In this document: one piece after another, positions 50,709-60,085 of the stretch
How positions within the stretch are numbered: position 1 is the first letter of the stretch
Layout of the letters: the number at the start of each line of letters is the position of its first letter
Assembly: GCF_000246945.1 (NCBI RefSeq)
Contig: NZ_BAEX01000001.1
Span: forward strand, 1 to 64,000
DNA from: Myroides injenensis M09-0166
GTDB taxonomy: Bacteria > Bacteroidota > Bacteroidia > Flavobacteriales > Flavobacteriaceae
Length of the DNA: 64,000 nt
Reading direction: 5' to 3'
Made by a program: the position numbers and the translations under genes
The notes under the pieces: generated by a model
What the model was told of the DNA's origin: nothing
Seen by the model: only the letters and a program-made list of their open reading frames with translations
Databases searched by the model: none

Positions 50709-51077
50709 CTACTCTTTTTTATAAAAAAGATTTAAATACATAATACGTGCAACACGATAATTAAAAGTCCAAAGTGCAAATATAACTATCACAATTGCTA
50801 TAAATGCGTGAAACATAGTGATATTGGTGCCAAATAAATAGTTGATTATAAGTCTAAGTACCATTACTGCTACCATTTCTGCAACCGTAAGAGCGTAACT
50901 TACATACATGGCTCCAAAGTAAAAACCAGTTTCTCTATGGAAATTATATCCACATGAACTGCATTCGTGTGTCATTTTAGGCATGCGGAAAGTAAAAGGA
51001 TTTCCTTTGTCATGAAATAATTTGACTTTGCCACAGTTAGGGCATTTCCCACCTAGTACTCTATTGATATAAGACAT
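50709..51077 (-). CDS. DUF983 membrane protein with two CxxC pairs
   Basis: A 122-residue protein with a zinc-ribbon-like N-terminus (GGKCPNCGKVKLF and HECSSCGYNFHRETGFY) and two membrane spans, matching DUF983. Function is unknown. ATG 51077 starts the conserved sequence (MSYINRVLGGKCPNCG); the 16-codon upstream extension is not conserved in type and lies in noncoding-like sequence. Confidence 0.85.
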   Translation of the reverse strand: MSYINRVLGGKCPNCGKVKLFHDKGNPFTFRMPKMTHECSSCGYNFHRETGFYFGAMYVSYALTVAEMVAVMVLRLIINYLFGTNITMFHAFIAIVIVIFALWTFNYRVARIMYLNLFYKKE

Positions 51078-51211
51078 AGTATAATTTTTGTGCAAATTTC
51101 GCAAAAAAAAACAATACCAATACAACTATATGGATTACATTTTGGTAAAATTCGGACATTTTAGTATTAAATTATACTATAGTAGTTCTAGAAAGGTCAA
51201 AAAAAAGGAGA

Positions 51212-51958
51212 TTAATAATCTCCTTCTTCATTATAATAAATTTCTTCTGTAGTTGTTGACTCAGGATTTTCATCATTATATTCCTCCTTGATATCTAGAT
51301 AGTCAAGAGGGGTAGATTGTGATTGTCCTCCGTAATATTCGTCGTATTCTTTATACAAGTTTGCTATTTCTTCAAGACTTAATATTTTTTCTTCTTCTTC
51401 TGGGTCTTGATCTTTTTTCTCAAACTTCTCTATTAGTTTTACTTTTTTAGTTTCGTAATTTTTCTTTGCAATATTGCGTTGAGCATAATAGATCTTACGA
51501 TTTGTTTTGTATTTTCTATAGATTTCTTTTACTTCAGCTTTATATTCTACGTCAAGTTTTTTGAGTGCTTCTTTTAGAGTTAACTCTTCTTGACCTTCTT
51601 GAAGGAGTTCCTTTTTTATAATCGTCCATTCTTTGAACTGATCATTATTAAGCGTTTTCTTAATAAAAAGATCGTAAGATTTTTTTAATTCTCTTTCATG
51701 CATGTCTTTTTCAACTTTCTCCATTGTCTTTTTAGAGTTAAGTTTAGCAAGATCACGTTTGATATATTCATTCTTAATATTTAAAGCTGTTACCTGATGT
51801 TGAGATAAATTTAAACCTTCTTTGTTTTCTAAGATTTGTTTAATATCAACATACTCAATCTTTATTTCAGCTTTTTTATCATCTTTTTTAGACTTCTTTT
51901 GTGCATAAGACGAAGTAACAGATGATAAGATTAGAAATAGTAGTAAAATTTTTTTCAT
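51212..51958 (-). CDS. exported charged coiled-coil protein, unknown family
   Basis: A 248-residue protein with a signal peptide (MKKILLLFLILSSVTSSYAQ), then a Lys/Glu-rich helical body (for example LKKSYDLFIKKTLNNDQFKEW) and an acidic tail ending in NEEGDY. It resembles periplasmic Spy/CpxP-like helical proteins only in general composition. I cannot name a family. It is monocistronic by position. Confidence 0.6.
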   Translation of the reverse strand: MKKILLLFLILSSVTSSYAQKKSKKDDKKAEIKIEYVDIKQILENKEGLNLSQHQVTALNIKNEYIKRDLAKLNSKKTMEKVEKDMHERELKKSYDLFIKKTLNNDQFKEWTIIKKELLQEGQEELTLKEALKKLDVEYKAEVKEIYRKYKTNRKIYYAQRNIAKKNYETKKVKLIEKFEKKDQDPEEEEKILSLEEIANLYKEYDEYYGGQSQSTPLDYLDIKEEYNDENPESTTTEEIYYNEEGDY

Positions 51959-52629
51959 TTCAATTTTTTTATAGAATTCTTTTTTATTTATTCCGATAAT
52001 TTACTTGCAAATTTAATACAATTTAAATAACTCTTTTTAAACACAATGTAATTCTTTATTGTATTCTAGAATCAATTCAAAAATAAATATATAAATATTA
52101 TTTACCGTACAACTATAACGATTTTATTATTTGTTTATTGTTTGTTAGAGATAACTGAAATAGCAATAAACTTTTGATCAATTGAGAAGTCTTAACTGTG
52201 ATTGTCTATCGATTTCCCCTTATATTAATATTGAAATCATATAATAAAAGTTTGATGATAGTTAACCATTTTTTCAACACTTCTTCAACACCGCTTCAAC
52301 ATTCCTTCAACAAGACGCCGCTATATAAGGGATTGTTGAAGAAGTGTTGAAGCGGTGTTGGAGCAATCTCTCGCAAGTCCCGTTTTCATTGGCTTGAAAG
52401 TAAGTAGGAGAATTGTCTTATTCACTATTGATACAGTTAATGTTATTTGTATTTATGACAATATAGGTTGTCATTTTTTAGCAACAATGTAATTAATAGG
52501 TGTTATTACTGTATTTTATCTTTTTATTGGTTTTGATTTTTGTACTTTAGGTAACTTAAATTTGTATATAAATTCATTTTTTTTTCACCTATTATTAAAT
52601 TGAAATTACACCAAAATAAATAACTAGAA
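51959..52629. other. intergenic region with an 11-base repeat element
   Basis: 670 bases between divergent genes. It holds the large repeat element at 52269-52366. The remaining sequence is very AT-rich and no gene is supported. Confidence 0.6.
52269..52366. repeat. inverted array of 11-base units, copy C
   Basis: Left arm, four units: TTTTTTCAACA, CTTCTTCAACA, CCGCTTCAACA, TTCCTTCAACA. Spacer of 21 bases (52313-52333) containing GCCGCTATATAAGG. Right arm, three units: TGTTGAAGAAG, TGTTGAAGCGG, TGTTGGAGCAA. The arms hold two separate 16-bp perfect matches (CAACACTTCTTCAACA and CAACACCGCTTCAACA with their complements), so several registers of pairing are possible. Confidence 0.85.
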
Positions 52630-53118
52630 ATGAAACGTATTGTAACATTGTTCTTGATAATATATGCTGTAGTTAGTTGTAATACAGATGATAAGGTAGA
52701 CCCTCCTAATGCTTTTGTAGATTTAGCATTTAGTTTTAGAATGCAAAATAAATCTGGTGAAGATTTGTTAAATCCTATGAATGAAAACGCTTATAAACAT
52801 GAGAATATAAGGTTGTTTTATATAATTAATGAAACCCAAAAAATGAATTTAGGTTTAGAAAGTAATGATAAACTTATAGATTCATACAATGAAGGTGGAA
52901 AGGAAATCTATCATATTAATATACGTCAATTACATCAAACAACTGATATCAATAGAATGGAGGTTTATTTATCTTTATCAAAGAGTGAAGTTGATAAGAT
53001 AGAAATGGAGGTAATAAGACCAGATAATAATACAATACGAAAAAGTAAAATATGGTATAATGGTGAATTGGTTTGGGATGTGAATGAAAATAATGGTAAT
53101 CTTACTATTGAAAAATAA
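52630..53118 (+). CDS. small lipoprotein, unknown function
   Basis: A 162-residue lipoprotein (VVSC, Cys17) followed by a predicted immunoglobulin-like beta fold (FVDLAFSFRMQNKSGEDLLN, IRLFYIINE, KSKIWYNGELVWDV). This looks like the Bacteroidota lipoprotein group often tied to surface loci, but no named family is recognised. No operon partner is visible. Confidence 0.6.
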   Translation: MKRIVTLFLIIYAVVSCNTDDKVDPPNAFVDLAFSFRMQNKSGEDLLNPMNENAYKHENIRLFYIINETQKMNLGLESNDKLIDSYNEGGKEIYHINIRQLHQTTDINRMEVYLSLSKSEVDKIEMEVIRPDNNTIRKSKIWYNGELVWDVNENNGNLTIEK

Positions 53119-53190
53119 TTTAGTGGTTACCTAATTTTTTGTAGTAAATGAAGTTATTTTGTTGGATATACAATGGAACAGTTATAATAA

Positions 53191-54135
53191 ATGGATGTAA
53201 ATAGAATTGACAAAGGCCTAAAACAGAGTTTAGATAGTTTTCCCTATCCTCTGGAATTTGATAGAGATGATTTTAGATATCATCCTGAAATCATTAGAGA
53301 CGATCGTCTTGCTTTTTCTAAGAATAATTTTTAGAAATGTCCTGAAGGTCTGGTAGTAAAGGATTTTTTTATTTCTAGTTCCTATGATGAGTATGATATA
53401 CGCTTGCATATTTATCAACATATAGAAGCAGTAAGGGAAAATGTTATTCTATATTTTCATGGTGGTGGATATGTATTTGGTGTTCCTGAACAAGTAGATG
53501 ATTTAATGTTTAAAATGACAAGAGATTTAAGGGCAACTATAGTCTCAGTTGATTATCGTCTAGCTCCTCAATATCCTTTTCCTATACCAATTTTAGATGG
53601 TTTTGATGCATTAAAGTGGATTATGTCAGATGGTGAACAAGAATTAGGCATCAGTAGTGAAAGAATAACCTTATTTGGAGGAAGTGCTGGTGCTCATTTA
53701 GCTGCGGCAGTAGTGCAGATGACAGTAGATAATAAGATAAATAACATAAAGCATCAATTTCTGTTGTATCCAGTTATTACTAATAGAATGGATAGCCCTT
53801 CTATGGTTGAATTTTCAGATAGTCCATTATGGAATACTTTTTATGCAGATGCTGCGTGGATTCACTTCTATGGAGAAGATTATAAAACAAAATCAGATCG
53901 CTATGCTGATTTGTTGAATTTCGATGCTTTTGAGGAATTACCTCAGACCACAATTGTTGCGTGTGAGCTTGATCCATTAAGGGATGAAGCTATAGCATAC
54001 ACACAAGAATTATATAGGGCAGGTGTCCCTACCGAATTATGGGTTGTGCCTGGTGCAGTACATGTTTTTGACTTATTTGCTTGTCCGTTAAGTGATAAGT
54101 TTTATGACTTTCTGATAGATAGAATGACTACATAA
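53191..54135 (+). pseudogene. alpha/beta-hydrolase esterase (HSL/GDxG type) with an in-frame TAG
   Basis: One continuous frame of 315 codons is interrupted by TAG at 53332-53334 (codon 48). The rest is a complete hormone-sensitive-lipase-type esterase: HGGG oxyanion motif (90-93), GGSAG with Ser165, an acid in CELDPLRDE and the final His in VVPGAVHVFDLF (about residue 291). The catalytic core is downstream of the stop, and a TTG at 53404 could start a shorter product. Most likely a recent nonsense mutation; a base-calling error is possible. Confidence 0.75.
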
Positions 54136-54141
54136 ATAAAA

Positions 54142-54179
54142 AAAACTCCCTTTGTGTGTAAATTCGCAAAGGGAGTTTT
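54142..54179. terminator. terminator between convergent genes
   Basis: AAAACTCCCTTTG / CAAAGGGAGTTTT perfect 13-bp stem with a 12-base loop. Confidence 0.85.
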
Positions 54180-54196
54180 ATATTTTATTCAGATAC

Positions 54197-55996
54197 TTAT
54201 TGTAGAAGTAACTTTTTTGATAATTCTGTTTTTATTGATGCTAATTCTTTTAGAATACAATCTTTACTATTAGAAAAGTAGAGCGTTTCATTAGTGAATA
54301 ATTCCTCATAATATTTAATACCTGCTAATAAATTTTCTTTTGTTTTTTGCAGTTTTTTCTGTTTTATGGGGGTATTATCTGTAAGCACTGATTTTAGCTC
54401 TTTCTTATAATGGTCAATGTACATTCTCAATTCTTTAATTAAAAAATTAGGTCTGTCTGTAGTATCAATCACATTATCTCTACCGTAAATATGATTAATC
54501 ATTTTCTTTAAAGAAACTTCTTTTGTGAAATAAGCGATATTAGGACCTGGGCAAATTGCTACTCCTTGAGCCTCTCCTTTTATAGGCAGGTTGTGATCTA
54601 ATAGTGATGCATTTGCTAAACCTATACATAGACAAGCTTTTTCAGTTATCTTATTATAAGCCTCCTGATATTGCTCTTGTGTTAAATGTTCTTTTTCTAA
54701 ATTGAGTTCTTCTATTTTTATAGTTTGATATTTTCTAGAAGCTGTACATATTCCTTCGTCAGAGTGCATTTTATTTAATGCTAAATATTTTCGAGGACAA
54801 GAACTTCCTGCTTTATTACTCGTAATACGTTGTGATTTGAAAAGATCATTTGTTGTTCCTTTAATGCTATTAAATGGTACTCCTAAAGGCGAAATATCAC
54901 TTAGGTATAAATCTTCTTCTTTTGAATTAGCTAATAATCTACGAGTAGCTTCGTCTACAGAAGTGGCTTCAGGTACAAGTAAAAATGGAGATCCCCATCC
55001 TACAGAGTCAAGTTTGTAATGATTGATTAAAAAATCGTGTTCTTCTGACGTTCCTACACCACCTTGAGCGGTAATTTTTAACTCTAAAGGCGAAGAAGGT
55101 ATGTGTTTTCCTTTGAGCTCAAGAGCTTTACAAAGAATGCCGTGTGTAGAATCAATTAACTCTTCGCGACGTTGTCTGAATTCATCAAGAATTACCCCCA
55201 TCAGGAAACCATCGGTTGCAAATGCATGACCACCACAGTTAAGACCTGATTCAATGCGATACTCAGATACCCAAAGACCCTTCTTTGCTAAGAAATTGCC
55301 TTGAATTAATGCAGATCTAAAATCACTAACTTTTAATATAATCTTTTTATCTAATTGATTTGTTGAGGTAGGATAAAAAGCTTCAAATTCTTCGAAGTAA
55401 CTAAATAATCTTGGATTCATACCAGCAGACAATACTACTGACGAATTCAAATTACTTAGTGCAAAACCTCGTAGAGCTGCATGTGCATCATTATATTTGG
55501 CTGGTAGAGCTTCGTTCTTGTCAAAATTTTCACGATCGACCTTTGTCATTATATTAACGTCGATCTCTCCTGGATTAAGATAGTTTTCAACTATTGATTT
55601 TAGATTGTCAAAAGACAACTTCTCGTCGATATGTTTTTGCATATTTTGTCTTACCTCCGAAAGGTTGGGTAACATATCAATATACTCTTCAATTTCCTTT
55701 TTGCTAGTTAGAATACTTCTTTTTAGGTTTTCAAATTTGTTTTTGACAATTGTATCTAATGTGTTTAGATAAGCTGTAATACGCTTTGCTCTAAAATCCT
55801 CAATCTTCTTAGAGATTTCTTGATAAGGCAATTCAAATTTCTCGCAGTAAAAACGATTCATGCGTTCTATTAATTCATCGTCCATTACAGATATAGTAGA
55901 AGATAAACCATATTGCGCAACTCTTACAGGACTATCAATCGTATAGGCTAGTCCCATTACTGGAATATGAAATGAATGGATTGGTTTAAATTTCAT
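54197..55996 (-). CDS. large conserved protein of unknown function (599 aa)
   Basis: Not a family I can name. The first 150 residues are helical. From about residue 250 the pattern suggests a TIM-barrel-like core: GLNCGGHAFATDGFLMGVI, TAQGGVGTSEEHDFLI (near 307) and VGWGSPFLLVPEATSVDEATRRLL. These loops resemble phosphate-binding turns of flavin barrel enzymes. Cysteines cluster in SSCPRKY (about 400), GICTAS (415), ACLCIGL (455) and ICPGPNI (480), which might bind a metal or an iron-sulfur cluster. The last 100 residues are helical. It is monocistronic. Confidence 0.7.
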   Translation of the reverse strand: MKFKPIHSFHIPVMGLAYTIDSPVRVAQYGLSSTISVMDDELIERMNRFYCEKFELPYQEISKKIEDFRAKRITAYLNTLDTIVKNKFENLKRSILTSKKEIEEYIDMLPNLSEVRQNMQKHIDEKLSFDNLKSIVENYLNPGEIDVNIMTKVDRENFDKNEALPAKYNDAHAALRGFALSNLNSSVVLSAGMNPRLFSYFEEFEAFYPTSTNQLDKKIILKVSDFRSALIQGNFLAKKGLWVSEYRIESGLNCGGHAFATDGFLMGVILDEFRQRREELIDSTHGILCKALELKGKHIPSSPLELKITAQGGVGTSEEHDFLINHYKLDSVGWGSPFLLVPEATSVDEATRRLLANSKEEDLYLSDISPLGVPFNSIKGTTNDLFKSQRITSNKAGSSCPRKYLALNKMHSDEGICTASRKYQTIKIEELNLEKEHLTQEQYQEAYNKITEKACLCIGLANASLLDHNLPIKGEAQGVAICPGPNIAYFTKEVSLKKMINHIYGRDNVIDTTDRPNFLIKELRMYIDHYKKELKSVLTDNTPIKQKKLQKTKENLLAGIKYYEELFTNETLYFSNSKDCILKELASIKTELSKKLLLQ

Positions 55997-55999
55997 GTA

Positions 56000-56583
56000 A
56001 TATTTATTAAAAAATGTAAGGTAGGAAAAGTCAACTTATTTCGTTAAGTATTCTGTGATAATTATCATATTAACAATTATTTAATGTGTTAATTTACTTT
56101 TTTATAAGAAAGAGCTTATTATGGGTAACTTGTTATTAAAAGTGTTTTTAAAGTATATATCTAGCCGGGCAAAAGTTTATTGATATTAGTATATTTGATG
56201 AGTGTTTGATAGATACTTTTGGTGAATATTTGTTTAGATTATTTGTTTCTAATTAAGTTTTATATCAACGGTGAAATGCTTTAAATATTAGAAGCGTAGA
56301 CTATATAAATATAGATACTACTTTTATAATAATTCTACATTACATGTGATGATGACTGGGAATATTGATGTGGATTATTTTATTTACTATACTTTTATCT
56401 TAACATACTTTTGGAGTAGAAGGTATAATATGATAATTTATGTTGAATAGGATTGTATACAAAGGATAGCATTATGGAAATCGGATATTTAGAATCGGAT
56501 ATAAAAGGCTATGAATTGTTAACCTAAATCGCAATAAGAGGGGGAAGTTTTATATATAAGTAATTTTTTAATTTTGTAAGTAA
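56000..56583. other. intergenic, no gene seen
   Basis: 580 AT-rich bases. A tiny frame at about 56474 (17 codons, containing a direct repeat ATCGGATAT) is not supportable. No clear repeat element or RNA gene was found. Confidence 0.5.
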
Positions 56584-57033
56584 ATGAAAATATCTTTTGA
56601 TTTAGATGATACTCTGATTTCTAATAGTAGATTTCCATTAGAAAAAGAGACGTTAATGACTCGAATCTTTGGCGTAGAAAGACTGCGGTTAGGAACTCTT
56701 GAATTGCTTAAAACTTTAAGAGATAGAGGATATGAGGTTTGCGTCTATACGACTTCATATCGGAGCAAGACTAAGATAAAACGTATGTTTTGGGCTTATG
56801 GGTTTTCTGTGGGGACTGTAGTTAATCAACAGTTACACGAGAGTAGATTAGGTAGTAAAGCTAAGAGAATCTCTAAGTATCCACCAGAGTTTGGAATTGA
56901 TATTCATATCGACGACTCTTTAGGAGTACAACGAGAAGGAAAGCAGTATGGATTTAATACTATCATTGTGTCTATAGAAGATACGGATTGGGTAAATACG
57001 GTTTTAGAGACAATAGATAGTATGAATAAATAA
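56584..57033 (+). CDS. HAD-superfamily hydrolase
   Basis: A compact HAD protein of 149 residues: motif I FDLDDTLIS, motif II VYTTSY and motif IV HIDDSLGVQREGKQYGFN. It lacks a cap domain. Likely a small-molecule phosphatase; the substrate is unknown. It is the last chromosomal gene before the integrated element and is ended by a hairpin terminator that also faces the tRNA-Met fragment. Confidence 0.8.
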   Translation: MKISFDLDDTLISNSRFPLEKETLMTRIFGVERLRLGTLELLKTLRDRGYEVCVYTTSYRSKTKIKRMFWAYGFSVGTVVNQQLHESRLGSKAKRISKYPPEFGIDIHIDDSLGVQREGKQYGFNTIIVSIEDTDWVNTVLETIDSMNK

Positions 57034-57090
57034 AAAGAAACTACCTTGATATTTGTGATAGATGTATATCAAAAATTACTATTAACAAAA

Positions 57091-57118
57091 AAAAGCATTC
57101 AATTAAGAATGCTTTTTG
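57091..57118. terminator. terminator after the HAD gene
   Basis: AAAGCATTC / GAATGCTTT stem with loop AATTAA and T runs on both sides. Confidence 0.8.
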
Positions 57119-57160
57119 TGGTCCCACCTGGGCTCGAACCAGGGACTTACTGATTATGAG
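57119..57160 (-). other. 3' fragment of tRNA-Met: left attachment site of an integrated element
   Basis: The minus strand reads CTCATAATCAGT, then the T arm (CCTGG-TTCGAGC-CCAGG) and acceptor strand TGGGACC plus A. This is the 3' part of a tRNA with CAT anticodon, beginning exactly at the anticodon loop. Upstream the sequence (CCGG, then AT-rich) does not pair with the 3' half of the anticodon stem, and no D arm is present. A tRNA 3' fragment next to an integrase gene is the standard mark of an att site. Confidence 0.85.
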
Positions 57161-57308
57161 CCGGAGAAATGAATGTTGTATTTAATTGCATTTTATTTCA
57201 AATCGACTGATTTTTAGCTAGTTGCAAGATTTTTAAAATATTTTTGTTTCATCTATTTGCACGATAAGTACCGATTTGTTGTACGTATGTTGTACTTTAA
57301 AATTATTT

Positions 57309-58538
57309 ATGATGAAAACGAGTTTAAAAATTGTATTAAAAAAGACAAAATTAAGTGATGGAACTTACCCAATTAATCTTAGAGTTACTATTAATAGGAG
57401 GTCTAAATTCTATAAAACACCTTACAGTACTGCACCTAAATTTTGGAATGCAAAAGTGGGGGAGTTTACCTCTAAGTTCCCGAATTTTTTACAGGCCAAT
57501 AGAATATTAAGTACGCTCAAACAAGATGCGTCAAAAGTATTGGACTTGATGATTGAACAAGAAAAAGAGTTTACACTTGAAGTATTTGATTCTCTACTTC
57601 GACCAGAGAAGGTTGAGATTGTAAAATTTGTTGCTTTTTTTCAAAAAAGGATTGAGCAATTCAAAGAAGCAGGTCAAGTTAGTTCAGCAAGTTCATATAA
57701 TGATTCATTAAAGGCTTTAAAACGTTTTAAGCCTGGGGTGATCAAATATGAGTTTACACAAATTGATTATTCTTTTTTAGTAGCCTTTGAAGCAGACTTA
57801 AGATCAAGAGGCTGTACAAATGGAGGAATAGGTATATATATGCGTAATATACGTGCTATTTATAATTCTGCTATTAAATCAAAAATAGCATCTTTGGAGA
57901 ATTATCCATTTAGAGACTATGTGATTTCTAAGTTGAAATCTACCAAGATAAAAAAAGCACTGACAAAAGAAGAGTTACAGCTGCTACTTGATTATGACTT
58001 TTCAGAAAATACTGAAGGAGCTAAGGTGTTGTATACTTATTTATTTAGTTTCTTTTGTCGAGGAATGAACTTTACTGATATCGCTGAATTAAAATGGGAT
58101 GATATAAACTCTAATCGTTTTAGTTATATCCGAAATAAAACAGGCGTGGCTATTAATGTAAAGATACCAGAGAATAAAGACTTGGATACTATCTTAAACT
58201 ATTTCAGAATCTATAGGCCATTTGATACAGATTACATCTTTTCAATCTTGGATAAAGATTTAAGCTTATATACTAAAGAAGAACTAAGAGCACGAAAAAG
58301 TAGTGTTAGGGATTATTATAATAAGCAATTAAATATCATTGCAAAGGAATGCGGGATTAAAACAAAGATTACCTTTTATACAGCTCGTCATACTTTCGCT
58401 ACTCTATCATTAAAAAAAGGGGTGAACTTATATATGCTTAAACAGGCTTTTGGACACCAATCTATTAAAACTACTGAAGCTTATGTAGAGGATTTTAATA
58501 GAGATGAGCTTGATCAGGCATTTGAGAATTTATTTTAA
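57309..58538 (+). CDS. tyrosine-type site-specific recombinase (integrase)
   Basis: A 409-residue Bacteroidota integrase: N-terminal arm-binding part with NLRVTINRRSKFY, a SAM-like core-binding domain (YDFLV-type, YSFLVAFEADLRSRG) and a catalytic domain with Arg in FFCRGMNFTDIAELKWDDI, YTARHTFATLS (His, Arg), FGHQSIKTTEAY (His and nucleophile Tyr). It reads away from the att site 150 bases to its left. ATG 57309 or 57312 fits the conserved start; the frame is open upstream to 57276. It should catalyse integration into tRNA-Met. Confidence 0.93.
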   Translation: MMKTSLKIVLKKTKLSDGTYPINLRVTINRRSKFYKTPYSTAPKFWNAKVGEFTSKFPNFLQANRILSTLKQDASKVLDLMIEQEKEFTLEVFDSLLRPEKVEIVKFVAFFQKRIEQFKEAGQVSSASSYNDSLKALKRFKPGVIKYEFTQIDYSFLVAFEADLRSRGCTNGGIGIYMRNIRAIYNSAIKSKIASLENYPFRDYVISKLKSTKIKKALTKEELQLLLDYDFSENTEGAKVLYTYLFSFFCRGMNFTDIAELKWDDINSNRFSYIRNKTGVAINVKIPENKDLDTILNYFRIYRPFDTDYIFSILDKDLSLYTKEELRARKSSVRDYYNKQLNIIAKECGIKTKITFYTARHTFATLSLKKGVNLYMLKQAFGHQSIKTTEAYVEDFNRDELDQAFENLF

Positions 58539-58613
58539 CTATGTTTGTAGAACTCTATTTTAAAGCGTAAATTATTTAAAATCAGTTTTTTATTTAATCA
58601 AAAATAAAAGTAT

Positions 58614-59729
58614 ATGGATTATAATTTAGAGAAAGCGGTAGATTATCATTATGGTGTTTTTCCTCCCAATAGTATTAATTATGACCTTTTTATTCATGAA
58701 TTGGTAAGAACTACTGATGTATTGGCCCGCTTTGATCAGATGTTAAAGGACTTACATAAGGCAGAAAATTTATTAGCTCTTTTAAGAAATCAGGAGGCGG
58801 TAATATCTTCTAGAATGGAAGGGATAATTAGCACAATGGATGAGATACTTCAATATGAGGCTGATCATGAAGGTGAGGATATCACTACTGCTAAAACCGA
58901 TGTAATAGAAACTATCTTATACCAACGTGCTTTGAAAAATGCTCAAAGTGCACTTGAAAGTGGCTATGATTTTTCATTAAGCTTTCTTAAGCAAATGCAT
59001 CAACAGTTGTTATATTTAGGTAGAGGAGCAAATAAATCTCCTGGTGAATTTAAGAAAGAACAAAATTATTTGGCAGATAGGTTAAAAAGAGAAATTTAGT
59101 TTATTCCTATTAGGCCTGAAAATCTAGTTGATGGATTAGAGCAGCTTTTTAAGTTTCTAGAAAATAGTGATTTTCCTCCGTTAATTAAAACTGCTATTAT
59201 GCATTTGGAGTTTGAAGCATTGCATCCTTTTAAAGATGGAAATGGAAGAATTGGAAGAATGTTAATTACGCTGAACTTATGGAGAGAAAAAATTCTTTCA
59301 GAACCTCATTTTTATATTAGTGGATATTTTGAAGAAAATATAGATGAATATATAGAACAAATGCGTAATGTTTCCAAAACAAAGGATTGGAATGAATGGA
59401 TTCTTTTTTTCTTAAAAGCAGTAGAAAATCAAGCGATTAAAAATTTAGAAATAGCTGAGAGTATAAAGAGTTTGTACGAAACTACAAAAACTGAATTCTC
59501 TGAGTTACTATCTTCAAAATGGAATATAGAGATACTTGATTTTATATTTACTTATCCAGTATTTAGAAATAATAAATTTGTTAGTACAACAAAGATCCCG
59601 TATGCAACAGCAGTACTAATGATTAAAAAATTAGTTGATAATGGCTATTTAATTTTAAGAGAAGAATCATCAGGACGTAGAGCTGCAATGTATTCTTTTG
59701 AGCCTTTAATGAAATTAGTTAGGGTGTAA
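58614..59729 (+). pseudogene. Fic-family protein interrupted by an in-frame TAG
   Basis: A single frame of 372 codons with TAG at codon 162 (59097-59099). Before it are the Fic N-terminal domain and the inhibitory motif SSRMEG (65-70, S-xxx-EG). After it comes the full active-site motif HPFKDGNGRIGR (from His204) and a C-terminal winged-helix-like domain (YPVFRNNKFVSTTKIPYATA). Fic enzymes transfer AMP or similar groups to proteins and are checked by the inhibitory glutamate. The stop separates inhibitor from catalytic half; a product starting downstream (ATG 59199) would lack inhibition. More likely a decayed gene. Confidence 0.8.
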
Positions 59730-60085
59730 GCTTTTAGAGTTATCTAAGAGCTTATTAAGTATTAAAATGTAAGTATCAGTTATTATGCATATAAATACAC
59801 TATTCATACAAAAAGCATATTGGATTATAATAAGCCTTAATGCTATTTTTCTCAATTAAGACTGAATCCTTATTTTTATATTAACGTAAAGCTATATTGA
59901 ACTCCATATTTTTCCTAATCATAAAATTAATAATCATAGTTTAAGTGGCGTTTATTTTTATCAAACTGAATCACGTATTTTTTTTTTATGGGAAAAATAT
60001 GTATCTTTGCAGTGTTCATTCTACCATAATAGGAGAAAAGAATTTCGAAATCCGATATACCCAGATGTATACCGGATTTTGCGGT
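59730..60085. other. intergenic with an orphan promoter and hairpin (candidate small RNA)
   Basis: No protein gene. A TATCTTTG -7 box lies at 60002-60009 and a 13-bp stem AAATCCGATATAC / GTATACCGGATTT (one G-T pair, 60048-60079) lies about 40 bases downstream. A transcript of about 65 bases starting near 60016 is possible. The hairpin may simply end the minus-strand gene at 60086. Confidence 0.45.

Noticed and set aside
56474-56527. 17-codon frame with a direct repeat
   Set aside because: Too short, with no promoter or conservation evidence.
53332-59099. Recoding of UAG as a sense codon (two genes have in-frame TAG)
   Set aside because: TAG is used as the normal stop in genes such as ftsL, and no suppressor tRNA was found; two independent nonsense changes are simpler.
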